From positions 1 through 29,991 of the forward strand of contig JAEOTU010000327.1 in NCBI GenBank assembly GCA_016839665.1: DNA of 29,991 bases. Reading direction: 5' to 3'. The notes under the pieces were generated by a model. It saw only the letters and a program-made list of their open reading frames with translations. It had not been told where the DNA came from and searched no databases. The stretch is from Candidatus Hodarchaeota archaeon (GTDB lineage: Archaea; Asgardarchaeota; Heimdallarchaeia; Hodarchaeales; Hodarchaeaceae). The position numbers and the translations under genes were made by a program. Shown here in pieces: positions 8,484 to 16,565 of the stretch; position 1 is the stretch's first letter; every line of letters begins with the position of its first letter.

Positions 8484-9707
8484 ATGTGTTTAGCAATGCC
8501 AAAACTTGAACAGATACCTTCGATTTCGATACAAGAATTTAGACAACGCATCAAAGCCGTTAGACAAGCTATGCAGAGGAAGGAAATGGATGCAATTTTG
8601 GTTTTCGGAGCAGGTGGAACTTCCACTGGAAACGTTCGATATTTATCTAACTGGTATTCGAGATCAATTTATGACCAAAGTCTTCTTATCCTACCAGATG
8701 GATCAGATCCGATACTTTTCATTCGACTCAAGCCTTACAGGGCAAAACAGGTATCTTGGATTGAAGATATCCGGCAAAGTGGTAGATCTGGACCGTCTGA
8801 ACTCATTAAAGATGTAGTAAAAACATTAGAAAGACTTGGTGTTACAGATGGTCGCTTGGGGGTCGTGGGGAGTTTTCACGAAACTTGGAGAGGTATAGTG
8901 GAGCCCAAGTTAAGGAAACAATTGGTTAAAGCAAAATTTGCTGATGCAGATGAGATCCTTTCACTAGAACGCCAGGAAAAAAGTTCCAATGAGATAGAAA
9001 TAATGAAGATGGCCAGTTTATTAATAGACTCTGCATTTCAAACATTGAGAACAAACCTAATTCTTGGTAAGACAGATTTTGAAATCATTGCAGAGTGCGA
9101 GTATATAGCTCGTAAGAGTGGAGCTGAAGATATGTTAAACTTGATTGGAATTTCTGTTGATGGAGAGTTCATTCCTCCGATCTCTCTGAGTCACCCAATA
9201 GGAACACGCTTCAAGAATCGTCATGTTGTTATAGTGGAATTAAATATGTGCTTTGGCGGATACCGCAGCGAATTCATAAGAATGGCTTCATTCGGGACTC
9301 CCCCCAAGAAGGAGAGAGAAATCTTTGAAGCGGTATATGCATGTTACAAGGAGACATTGGCATTAGCAAAACCAGGAAAAACGATAACTGAAATAGTAGA
9401 AGCAGGGCATAAAGTTCTAGAGGAGAAGGGGTTTCCTGCGGATATTTATCTCCCAAAAACTCACGCAAATACAGGTGTACTTGGTCATGGAATAGGTCTC
9501 GATATGTTTGAACTACCAGTTCTCGGATTGGGAAATAAAACAATTTTAAAACCAGGAATGACCTTTGTACTTCACCCTGGACTTTTCGGTGCTCTATGCA
9601 AAAGCAGATGGGGCGCTCTTTTAGGAGATACAATCGTCATTAATGATACAAATGCGAAGCCTATATTTGAGACGAAATGGAAAATTGATGATTTTGCTTC
9701 CATCTAG
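8484..9707 (+). CDS. Creatinase-like M24 family protein with degenerate metal site
   Basis: The product (about 407 residues from the ATG at 8484) has the two-domain layout of creatinase and prolidase: an N-terminal creatinase_N domain (IKAVRQAMQRKEMDAILVFG) and a C-terminal pita-bread M24 domain. The five usual metal ligands D, D, H, E, E are largely changed: the first Asp is Glu in IVELNMCFGGY, the second Asp is Glu in RSEFIRM, the His is kept in GHGIGLDMFELP, the first Glu is His in VLHPGLFG, and the last Glu is Gly in LLGDTIVI. Metal-independent members such as creatinase show similar losses. A TTG (8475) and another ATG (8496) are alternative starts; the TATA-like box at 8455-8464 favours a leaderless start near 8484. 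It is divergent from the ABC transporter, suggesting it acts on the imported compound (inference). Confidence 0.8.
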   Translation: MCLAMPKLEQIPSISIQEFRQRIKAVRQAMQRKEMDAILVFGAGGTSTGNVRYLSNWYSRSIYDQSLLILPDGSDPILFIRLKPYRAKQVSWIEDIRQSGRSGPSELIKDVVKTLERLGVTDGRLGVVGSFHETWRGIVEPKLRKQLVKAKFADADEILSLERQEKSSNEIEIMKMASLLIDSAFQTLRTNLILGKTDFEIIAECEYIARKSGAEDMLNLIGISVDGEFIPPISLSHPIGTRFKNRHVVIVELNMCFGGYRSEFIRMASFGTPPKKEREIFEAVYACYKETLALAKPGKTITEIVEAGHKVLEEKGFPADIYLPKTHANTGVLGHGIGLDMFELPVLGLGNKTILKPGMTFVLHPGLFGALCKSRWGALLGDTIVINDTNAKPIFETKWKIDDFASI

Positions 9708-9787
9708 ATAGGCATATGCCATAGAAAGCTAACACGGTCTACATTTGTAAAGAACTAAACTTATCGATTTTTCCAAAAATTAATTGG

Positions 9788-11020
9788 TTATCGATTTAAA
9801 AGATTTTTGAATATTTTAATCACAGCATTAATAAAATTTCTATCGTTTATATGGGCATCTATTTCATACGTTTTCACATGTTCACTCAGGTTTTTTTTCA
9901 ACGATTCTAAGAATTGATTGTCGGTTTTTTTATCATAGAATGGCTGACCTTCTCTATCTATTGATGAAAAGCCTTTTAGTGGAATTATTATAGCAATAGG
10001 ACCATTAGATTTATTCGCAATTTCAGCCATTTTCTTACCAAGTAAACATGCTTCACCCTTATTGACTCTAACAAGTGTAACATATGGGCTATGTTTATAC
10101 AACCTTCTTGTCCTATACTTCTTTGGCACATCGTCTATTGAACAAGGCAAAATTATAAAATCGAGCCCCCCAGGAACTAATATTTGGGGGATCCCAACAT
10201 TATAAGCGATTGAAAGTCGGTTAAAATTACTCGATGTTTGAGTTACATAGATCTTCACTAACTCGCAAGGGGTCAGATCAAGTATTCCATGGATATGTCC
10301 ATTTCTTAACAGATCATCCATACCTTCTGTATCAATAGTGTATATCACTACCTCGTATCCTAGATCTTCTATCATATTTTTTGCTGCAAGAACCCCAACT
10401 GTTGTTACGCCTAAACTAGTGATTGCTATCAGTTTTTGAGGAGTTTCAAGATGCTCTTCGTTTTTCAACATTCCAACCAAGGCTGCGCTTGAATTAGACA
10501 ATGTCTTTCTTGTTAGGAAGTTGAGACCAAGAATATCAGTTGGATAATTCATAAACATTATATCTTTTGAATCTACGAATTGTTTTAACCTTCCTGCAAG
10601 CACAATTGAAACCATTAATTTGGGAAAACCATAAGGAAGAGCCTTCATTACATACGTTCCGATGGCTGTACCTATAGCTCCACCAATAGCTATTACTCCA
10701 TCTATTTCACCTGACTCACAAAGTTTTTCTACTATCTTCTTAGCTCCTTTTGACATAATTCTAACAATGATTTCTTTTTCGACCCCTTTCTCTGCTCTTT
10801 GAATAAGTTGAAGGAGAGAACTTCCTCCTGACCTAGCTACTTGCGCTCTACTAACGTCAGCTTTGAACAATGGCTTTCCTAATATTCCAACATCTATCAC
10901 GATGGTTTGAAAACCATGTCTTTTAATTTCGCTTTGTAGATAGTTAATCTCCTCTCCTTTTGTATCAAGTGTTCCAATTAGAGCAATAGCCTTACTTCCC
11001 ACGACCTTAAACTCCATCAC
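9788..11020 (-). CDS. Tm-1-like ATP-binding domain protein (UPF0261)
   Basis: The 410-residue product matches UPF0261, the N-terminal half of the tomato virus-resistance protein Tm-1. Visible family signatures are ALIGTLDTKGEEINYL at the start, the glycine-rich IAIGGAIGTAIGTYVMKALP, MFMNYPTDILGLNFLTRK, and near the end IIPLKGFSSIDREGQPFYD followed by DAHINDRNF. The family binds ATP in Tm-1, but its normal enzymatic role is unknown. The start is GTG at 11020 or ATG at 11017. An AT-rich TATA-like element lies about 26 nt upstream on the minus strand (11041-11050), which points to a leaderless or nearly leaderless transcript. The gene that matches the other half of Tm-1 lies 2.3 kb away at 13291, on the opposite strand. 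Confidence 0.88.
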   Translation of the reverse strand: MMEFKVVGSKAIALIGTLDTKGEEINYLQSEIKRHGFQTIVIDVGILGKPLFKADVSRAQVARSGGSSLLQLIQRAEKGVEKEIIVRIMSKGAKKIVEKLCESGEIDGVIAIGGAIGTAIGTYVMKALPYGFPKLMVSIVLAGRLKQFVDSKDIMFMNYPTDILGLNFLTRKTLSNSSAALVGMLKNEEHLETPQKLIAITSLGVTTVGVLAAKNMIEDLGYEVVIYTIDTEGMDDLLRNGHIHGILDLTPCELVKIYVTQTSSNFNRLSIAYNVGIPQILVPGGLDFIILPCSIDDVPKKYRTRRLYKHSPYVTLVRVNKGEACLLGKKMAEIANKSNGPIAIIIPLKGFSSIDREGQPFYDKKTDNQFLESLKKNLSEHVKTYEIDAHINDRNFINAVIKIFKNLLNR

Positions 11021-11037
11021 GCTTAATACGCGTAAGC
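11021..11037. promoter_or_regulatory. Inverted repeat at the predicted transcription start of the UPF0261 gene
   Basis: GCTTA and TAAGC flank a 7-nt centre that contains ACGCGT. The repeat lies directly before the start codon and just downstream of the minus-strand TATA-like element at 11041-11050, where a bound repressor would block RNA polymerase. This is a position and symmetry argument only. Confidence 0.3.
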
Positions 11038-11222
11038 ATAATTAAATTTTCATCGACAATAAAGCAATGAAATTACTTTAACCCTACATATAGAAGTCTT
11101 TTAAAAGATTACACAGTATTGATAGGTTTTCTTAATGCTTATAATATTGAAAATTATTCTTAGAAACAGTAGTAATCAAAATTATTAAACCCTTCAAATC
11201 AAAGCTCAATAACAATAGATTA

Positions 11223-11227
11223 GGTGA
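11223..11227 (+). promoter_or_regulatory. Ribosome binding site GGTGA selecting a TTG start
   Basis: GGTGA, complementary to the usual archaeal 16S 3' end, lies five bases before the TTG at 11233. The GTG inside it (11224) is in the same frame but has no ribosome site of its own, so translation more likely starts at 11233. Confidence 0.55.
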
Positions 11228-11232
11228 AAACA

Positions 11233-13164
11233 TTGAAACTAGAAAAAATTTTTGAACCCACAAAAATTGGAACATTAAATCTCGCGAACAGAATTGTAAT
11301 GGCCCCGATGTTTAGTCAATTTGCTTCTAGTAAAGGCGAAGTAACTAGTCGAATGATAAACTACTATGAAAAAAGAGCTAAAAGTGGTGTAGGATTACTC
11401 ATGGTTGAAACAACATGTGTAGATTACCCACTTGGAACATTCACTCGAGAACTCAGAATTGACAAAGATATATTTATAGCACGCTTACATGAGTTAGTAA
11501 ACATCATCCATTCTTATAACATAAAAACTTCAATTCAATTACATCACGCAGGAAGACAGACTTATACAGGTGCAACTGGAGGTTTAAGACCAGTCTCTGC
11601 ATCGGAAGTCCCTTCTGGCTCTCCAGGTGTATTATCTAAGGCTTTATCAGTGGAAGAAATTAAAGCCCTTGTAGAAAAATTTGCTGATGGAGCTGAAAGA
11701 GCAAAGCAAGCTGGATTTGATGCGATTGAGATACATGGAGCTCATGGTTACCTTATTGGTCAATTCCTATCTCCATTCACGAACAAGAGAACGGATGAAT
11801 ACGGAGGAAATTTAACCAATCGTATGAGGTTTCCCTTAGAGATAATCGAAGCTGTGAGAGATCGAGTTGGCAGAGATTACCCTGTTTTGTATAGAATTAG
11901 TGGTCACGAGTATATAGAAGGAGGATTAACAATTGATGATTCAAAGCTAGTAGCTAAGAAATTAGAGGAGATTGGCGTTGAAGCGATACATGTCTCTGCA
12001 GGACTTCGAGAAACCGGTTATTGGTATGAACAACCAATGTATTTACCACGAGGCTGTCTAGTAGATCTAGCTGAAAAAATAAAAAAAGAGGTTGAAATCC
12101 CTGTTATAGCTGTTGGTAGGATAAACGATATCCTATTGGCAGAACGCATACTAAAGGAAGATAAAGCAGACCTGATAGCCATGGGCAGAGCTTTCCTATC
12201 AGATCCCTTTTTCCTTAAAAAAGCCAAAGTTGGAAAGTTTGAAGATATTAGGAAATGCATTGCTTGTGTTGACGGATGTATTGAAAATCTATTTCGACGT
12301 AAGGGGATTACGTGTACAGTTAATCCAGAAGTAGGTATGGAAGGGAGATATCATCTAACACCTGCAAATCAAAAGAAGAAAATAGTCATTGTTGGCGGTG
12401 GACCCGCGGGTATGCAGGCTGCGCTGGTAGGAAAATTAAGAGGCCACGAAATTATACTTTACGAAGAAAAAGAAAAATTAGGAGGTCAACTGATCATAGC
12501 AAGTATCCCTCCTAGTAAACGCGAAATCGAAGAGATAACTAATTGGCTTATCAATCAAATTAAGAAGCACGGTATTCTACTAGAATTAAATACAAAAGCA
12601 ACTGTTGATTTGATACTTGATGAAAATCCTGACGCAGTGATATTAGCTACCGGAGCCAGCCCACAAATTCCCAAAATACCAGGCATAGAAAAAGATCATG
12701 TGATGACAGCAGAAGACGTTCTAAGTAATGAAAACAAACTTACTGGTAACAATGTTACTGTTGTCGGTGCAGGTATGATAGGTTGTGAGGTAGCAGATTA
12801 TATAGCAAGTAAAAATAAGAAAGTCACTCTCGTTGCCAGAAGAAGATATGCCCATGATGTTCCAGCTCGTATCAAACCTGTATTGTTTAAACGTTTCAAA
12901 GAGAAAAGCGTAGTGATAATTAAAGGATGGGAGTTGTTGGAGGTAAAGGACAAGAGTGCATTATTTATCAATATTCATAATAATGATAAGAGTGAGCTAG
13001 TCACCGACCAAATTGTAAACGCAACTGGATACGTTGCAAATAAAGATTTAGCAATAGAGTTAGAAACGAAATTCAAGCCTGTTTATATGATAGGTGATTG
13101 CGTCGAGCCTCGTAAATTGATAAACGCAATTCATGAAGGATATAGAGTGGCTTTGAATATTTAA
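11233..13164 (+). CDS. Fe-S flavoprotein enoate / 2,4-dienoyl-CoA reductase family (old yellow enzyme fused to NAD(P)/FAD domain)
   Basis: The product (643 residues from the TTG at 11233) has the three-part layout of FadH, BaiCD and trimethylamine dehydrogenase relatives. Residues about 1-330 form the FMN TIM barrel: NRIVMAPM, IQLHHAGRQ, the active-site loop EIHGAHGYLIGQFLSP and NKRTDEYGGN. A C-x2-C-x3-C-x11-C motif (CIACVDGC...TC) binds one [4Fe-4S]. The C-terminal part starts with the FAD-binding IVIVGGGPAGMQAA and has a second nucleotide site, VTVVGAGMIGCEVADY, for NAD(P)H. Such enzymes reduce C=C bonds of enoates or dienoyl-CoA in the cytosol. The actual substrate is unknown. It is divergent from UPF0261 and 126 nt ahead of the TIM-barrel gene. 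Confidence 0.9.
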   Translation: MKLEKIFEPTKIGTLNLANRIVMAPMFSQFASSKGEVTSRMINYYEKRAKSGVGLLMVETTCVDYPLGTFTRELRIDKDIFIARLHELVNIIHSYNIKTSIQLHHAGRQTYTGATGGLRPVSASEVPSGSPGVLSKALSVEEIKALVEKFADGAERAKQAGFDAIEIHGAHGYLIGQFLSPFTNKRTDEYGGNLTNRMRFPLEIIEAVRDRVGRDYPVLYRISGHEYIEGGLTIDDSKLVAKKLEEIGVEAIHVSAGLRETGYWYEQPMYLPRGCLVDLAEKIKKEVEIPVIAVGRINDILLAERILKEDKADLIAMGRAFLSDPFFLKKAKVGKFEDIRKCIACVDGCIENLFRRKGITCTVNPEVGMEGRYHLTPANQKKKIVIVGGGPAGMQAALVGKLRGHEIILYEEKEKLGGQLIIASIPPSKREIEEITNWLINQIKKHGILLELNTKATVDLILDENPDAVILATGASPQIPKIPGIEKDHVMTAEDVLSNENKLTGNNVTVVGAGMIGCEVADYIASKNKKVTLVARRRYAHDVPARIKPVLFKRFKEKSVVIIKGWELLEVKDKSALFINIHNNDKSELVTDQIVNATGYVANKDLAIELETKFKPVYMIGDCVEPRKLINAIHEGYRVALNI

Positions 13165-13249
13165 TCAAATATAATCAACAATGCATTCTTAATTGGATAT
13201 TACAAAAGGTTAATGTGAAAAAACCTATCGCAGTAATTTAATCACGAAA

Positions 13250-13261
13250 AACTTTAAGTTT
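13250..13261 (+). promoter_or_regulatory. TATA-like box for the PEP-hydrolase-like gene
   Basis: AACTTTAAGTTT is itself a palindrome and lies about 26 nt before a likely transcription start near 13281, leaving a leader of about 10 nt to the ATG at 13291. An upstream in-frame TTG at 13264 would lie before that transcription start, which argues for 13291 as the true start. Confidence 0.4.
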
Positions 13262-13290
13262 AATTGGTCTACCACAAAGCTGGATTGAAA

Positions 13291-14115
13291 ATGGCAAAAA
13301 GATTCACAAGAGAGCAAGTTTTAGAAAAATTGAATGCAAGCATAAAGAATAAAAGTCCTATTCTTGGAGTTGGAGCAGGCAATGGGCTCGTAGCCAGATG
13401 CGCGGATGTAGCTGGTGCGGATCTGATTATAGTCTATCCAAGTGGAAGAGCAAGACATTTGGGGATTGGAACTGCAATTATTGGCGATCCGAATACAATC
13501 ACATTAGATATGACTTATGAAATTATGCATGTAGTCAAAAACACACCATTAATTGCAGGTATATATGCCAAGGATAAAACACGAGATTCAAACGCCCTTC
13601 TATCAAAATTTAAAGAGTTAGGCTACTCAGGGGTAATAAATTACCCTTCTGTGTGCCATTATGGCGAAGAATATGCTGAGATCATGACAGCTTCAGGATG
13701 GGGATACAATAAAGAGAGAAAAGTTCTACTGAATGCCCGGTCAATGGGATTAGTGACGATGACTTATGTTTATCGACAAAGAGATGCAAAACACTTTGCT
13801 GATGCAGCAGACATCGTGATTCCTCACGTGGGGTGGACAGCTGGTGGACTTGACGGATCAAAGTATGCAGAGAAAATCCCTCTTTCTAAAGCTGCAGAGA
13901 AAGTACAAGAAATGGTCAAAATAGCTAAAGATGTAAATCAGGAAGTTATAGTGCTTTGTCATGGAGGACCTATCGTTGGACCAAAAGAGACAGAGTACAT
14001 CTATGAAAATACTGATGTTGTTGGCTTTGTTGGTGGATCAAGTACAGAAAGGATCCCTATTGAAAAGGCGATAATGGGAATAGTTAAAGAATTTAAAAGT
14101 GTACCAATCAGATAA
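13291..14115 (+). CDS. PEP-hydrolase-like TIM-barrel protein (matches C-terminal half of plant Tm-1)
   Basis: The product (274 residues from ATG 13291; 283 from TTG 13264) belongs to the TIM-barrel phosphoenolpyruvate-hydrolase-like family (PF09370 type). Recognisable stretches are SPILGVGAGNGLVARCADVAGADLI near the start (barrel strand 1), VVKNTPLIAGIYAKD, IVIPHVGWTAGG, and the strongly conserved EVIVLCHGGPIVGPKETEYI followed by GFVGGSSTERIPIEKAI. This is the same fold and order as the second half of plant Tm-1, whose first half is the UPF0261 protein encoded at 9788-11020. Members have been described as PEP hydrolases or signal-type TIM barrels; the true substrate here is not known. The epimerase gene follows after about 27 nt, so the two are probably one operon. 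Confidence 0.87.
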   Translation: MAKRFTREQVLEKLNASIKNKSPILGVGAGNGLVARCADVAGADLIIVYPSGRARHLGIGTAIIGDPNTITLDMTYEIMHVVKNTPLIAGIYAKDKTRDSNALLSKFKELGYSGVINYPSVCHYGEEYAEIMTASGWGYNKERKVLLNARSMGLVTMTYVYRQRDAKHFADAADIVIPHVGWTAGGLDGSKYAEKIPLSKAAEKVQEMVKIAKDVNQEVIVLCHGGPIVGPKETEYIYENTDVVGFVGGSSTERIPIEKAIMGIVKEFKSVPIR

Positions 14116-14128
14116 TGCAATAAAGTCT

Positions 14129-14133
14129 AGGGA
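14129..14133 (+). promoter_or_regulatory. Ribosome binding site AGGGA for the epimerase gene
   Basis: AGGGA lies nine bases before the GTG at 14143 but directly abuts the in-frame ATG at 14134, which is too close to use. Starting at GTG gives MRILVTGGSGRIG, the normal beginning of an extended short-chain dehydrogenase. Confidence 0.5.
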
Positions 14134-14142
14134 ATGGGTCTA

Positions 14143-15060
14143 GTGAGAATTCTTGTCACAGGAGGATCAGGCAGAATAGGGTTAGAGATCATAAAAATTC
14201 TTCAAAAGTCTGGTCACGATGTAATAGATCTTGATATATTTCCCCCTAAGCTGGATGTAGAGTTCACTAAAGGAGACTTGAGAGATAGAAAGTTAATTAA
14301 TGATGCGATAAAAGGAACTGATGCAGTAATACATTTGGCAGCTTTTCCAACAGAGCCTTCGATACCCTCTTATGAGGAAGGGTGGGATGTGAATTGCACA
14401 GGCACTTTCAATGTTTTCAACGCTTCAGTGAACAATGAGGTAACGAGAGTAATATACGCCAGCAGTATATGTGCTACAGGGATTCTGACATGGACTTCTC
14501 CCAACAGCGGAGTGCCTTATTTTCCAGTCGATGAAAGCGTTCCATGCAGACCTCAGAACCTCTATGGGGTCTCCAAACTGCTTTCAGAGAAACTAGCGTT
14601 TATGTATTCTAAAAGATCGAGTTCAACGTTTGTGGGCCTGCGCATTGCAACAGTCTGGTTTTACTCCGATGGAATAGTTGCTGAATCGACAAAAAATCTT
14701 GTTGATAAATATGTGAGAGATCCATCAGCAATCTTGGAGAAACAAAGTTCTCTTCCTAATCTCAACATTAACGCATTAAAAGATTTAGCTTGGCAGTATG
14801 TAGGCGTGTCAGATGTTGCGGAGGCATTTAGACAAGCAGTAGAGAGAGAGGAACTTAACCCGGGGATATTCAACATTGGAGCGGATAATACATGTTCAGA
14901 TTGGGATTCTGTTAAACTGGCAAATTACTTCCATCCTGATGTTCCAATCCATAACCTTTCTAGTTTCGATGCTGAACCTAAGAAACCTCTTTGGAGTATA
15001 GAAAAGGCTAAACGAGAGCTAGGTTATAGACCAAAATTTGACTGGAAGAAAATTATCTAA
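14143..15060 (+). CDS. NAD-dependent epimerase/dehydratase, extended SDR family
   Basis: The product (305 residues from GTG 14143) is an extended short-chain dehydrogenase. The NAD-binding TGGSGRIG is at the N-terminus, followed by the acidic DLDIF strand that selects NAD and by DAVIHLAAFP. The catalytic serine is in IYASSICATG, and YGVSK supplies the catalytic Tyr and Lys. The C-terminal half includes YVGVSDVAEAFRQAVE and the ending KRELGYRPKFDW typical of sugar-nucleotide epimerases and uronate dehydrogenases. The substrate may be a sugar, sugar acid or hydroxy acid and cannot be read off. It follows the PEP-hydrolase-like gene closely and is convergent with the PrpD gene. Confidence 0.88.
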   Translation: MRILVTGGSGRIGLEIIKILQKSGHDVIDLDIFPPKLDVEFTKGDLRDRKLINDAIKGTDAVIHLAAFPTEPSIPSYEEGWDVNCTGTFNVFNASVNNEVTRVIYASSICATGILTWTSPNSGVPYFPVDESVPCRPQNLYGVSKLLSEKLAFMYSKRSSSTFVGLRIATVWFYSDGIVAESTKNLVDKYVRDPSAILEKQSSLPNLNINALKDLAWQYVGVSDVAEAFRQAVEREELNPGIFNIGADNTCSDWDSVKLANYFHPDVPIHNLSSFDAEPKKPLWSIEKAKRELGYRPKFDWKKII

Positions 15061-15185
15061 GTTAGAAAACAGAATACTAGTTTATCCTACCTAGACGATC
15101 ACCATCAATGGAAGAGAATTATCTTAGTTTGTAGATTCATGGATTAATTGTGTGTACATTCAAAATTCTTTTTCACCTAGATTAG

Positions 15186-16538
15186 TCATGGTTTTAAAAG
15201 TTCAACCAACGTCATAATGTTAGTAACTTTTTCTAAGTTTTGCACTACTTCAATGCTCTTCTCGACTTTATCTTGCGAGAGCACACGCGATGTCAAATTC
15301 TTGTACTTTTCAATAGTTTTTTCATCACTAAGTGATCTATCTTCGTCAGCAAAAGAGCTTATCATTTTACCATCTTTCATCTTGATGAAAATTCTTATTG
15401 GTCCATGTCTATGAGGTTTTGATGGAATACTTGGATCAACGTAGGTTCTAATCTTCTTGGCTAAATTTGTGATTTTCAGATTTCTCAAGTTTCTTTCATC
15501 AAAAGCGTCAACATCTACATGACCCAAGATCAATGCTGCGGCAACTGTGTATTGAATACTTACCCTAGCTTGAATGTCGTTTTTTGGTTTTGGTCCTCCT
15601 CTCATCTCGAAAGTTTCAGGTCTGCCAACCACTATAACATCTTTTATCATCTCGGAATCTATTCCGTCATTAAAGAGTTTCAATGCTGCATCGATTGCAA
15701 CATGCGTTCCTCTGCAGGATGAATAAGGCTTAAAATAGTGACCAGCCATCCAAGTAAATTTGCTGCCAAGTTCTGATAAAATTACTGATTGATCAAAGCC
15801 TTGTTTCGCAAAAACTTGATAAAATCCTCTTTTAGCTTCAAATATATTATTCAGCCCAGTTAAACCATGTTGCGCGAGTAAAGCTGAGAAAATGCCAACG
15901 AATGCAGGCCAGCCTCCATAAAGATCTTTAACCATAGCGCCTCCTATAAATGGTTCAAAAGGAAAAGCGGGTATAATTGCGCCACATATACCTACTGTAT
16001 TTTGGATCTGCTTTAAATTAAAACCGAGTATCTTACTTGAGGCTACAGCTGCTCCCAATGCCCCAAAACAATTACTGTGAAGGGAGAGTCTTCCTCCTTC
16101 TTCCATAGCTTTGGTAACTCTAATGGTCAACTCGTAGCCAGCGTTTATTGCAGTTATCAACGTCTTACCATCTGTTTTTTTTAATTCGGCTAAAGCCAAA
16201 GCAGCAGGGATAATTGTTATCCCGGGATGAGGTGCACCGGATATTCCATCGTCATAATCATATCTGTGTCCCATAGTACCATTGACAAGGGACGCATACA
16301 TCGAATTTGTTTTTAGACTTGTTCCAAAAATGGATGCTTCTTCCATTCCTCCAATTTTTTCCACTAGTTTTATGCAAGACATTGCTGAGGAGTTTTTTGA
16401 TCCAAGTATTATGCAGCCAAGTGTGTCTAGGATCGCTAATTTTGTTTGGTTAATATACTCTTTCGGAAGATCTTCATATTGAATCTCATATACAAAATTG
16501 CTTAATGCGCTAGTTATCTTCAAAATGCTATACTCCAT
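15186..16538 (-). CDS. MmgE/PrpD family protein (2-methylcitrate dehydratase / cis-aconitate decarboxylase fold)
   Basis: The 450-residue product has family length and motifs: TKLAILDTLGCIILGS near the N-terminus, then VNGTMGHRYDYDDG, PHPGITIIPAALALAE, GAAVASSKILG and, after about residue 260, the domain containing KPYSSCRGTHVAIDAAL, with RGGPKPKNDIQARVSIQY near residue 330. The family includes 2-methylcitrate dehydratase, cis-aconitate decarboxylase and iminodisuccinate epimerase, all acting on di- or tricarboxylates. No PrpB, PrpC or other methylcitrate-cycle gene is in the window, so I do not name it prpD. The ATG start lies 27 nt after the AOR stop codon, on the same strand, so the two form an operon. 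Confidence 0.88.
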   Translation of the reverse strand: MEYSILKITSALSNFVYEIQYEDLPKEYINQTKLAILDTLGCIILGSKNSSAMSCIKLVEKIGGMEEASIFGTSLKTNSMYASLVNGTMGHRYDYDDGISGAPHPGITIIPAALALAELKKTDGKTLITAINAGYELTIRVTKAMEEGGRLSLHSNCFGALGAAVASSKILGFNLKQIQNTVGICGAIIPAFPFEPFIGGAMVKDLYGGWPAFVGIFSALLAQHGLTGLNNIFEAKRGFYQVFAKQGFDQSVILSELGSKFTWMAGHYFKPYSSCRGTHVAIDAALKLFNDGIDSEMIKDVIVVGRPETFEMRGGPKPKNDIQARVSIQYTVAAALILGHVDVDAFDERNLRNLKITNLAKKIRTYVDPSIPSKPHRHGPIRIFIKMKDGKMISSFADEDRSLSDEKTIEKYKNLTSRVLSQDKVEKSIEVVQNLEKVTNIMTLVELLKP

Positions 16539-16565
16539 TCGAACATAGTTAGTATCTTTAGTGGG

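Noticed and set aside
8506..8817. 103-codon frame overlapping the 5' part of the M24 gene in another frame
   Set aside because: The M24 frame encodes the clear creatinase_N domain over the same bases; the other frame has no family features.
9274..9633. 119-codon frame antisense to the creatinase-like M24 gene
   Set aside because: Low-complexity Leu/Phe-rich translation lying opposite conserved M24 motifs.
9708..9787. Possible small RNA between the convergent M24 and UPF0261 genes
   Set aside because: Only 80 nt of AT-rich DNA with no stable stem or promoter that I can identify.
15186..16538. Naming the MmgE/PrpD gene as methylcitrate-cycle prpD
   Set aside because: No prpB, prpC or propionyl-CoA genes are nearby and the family covers several reactions.
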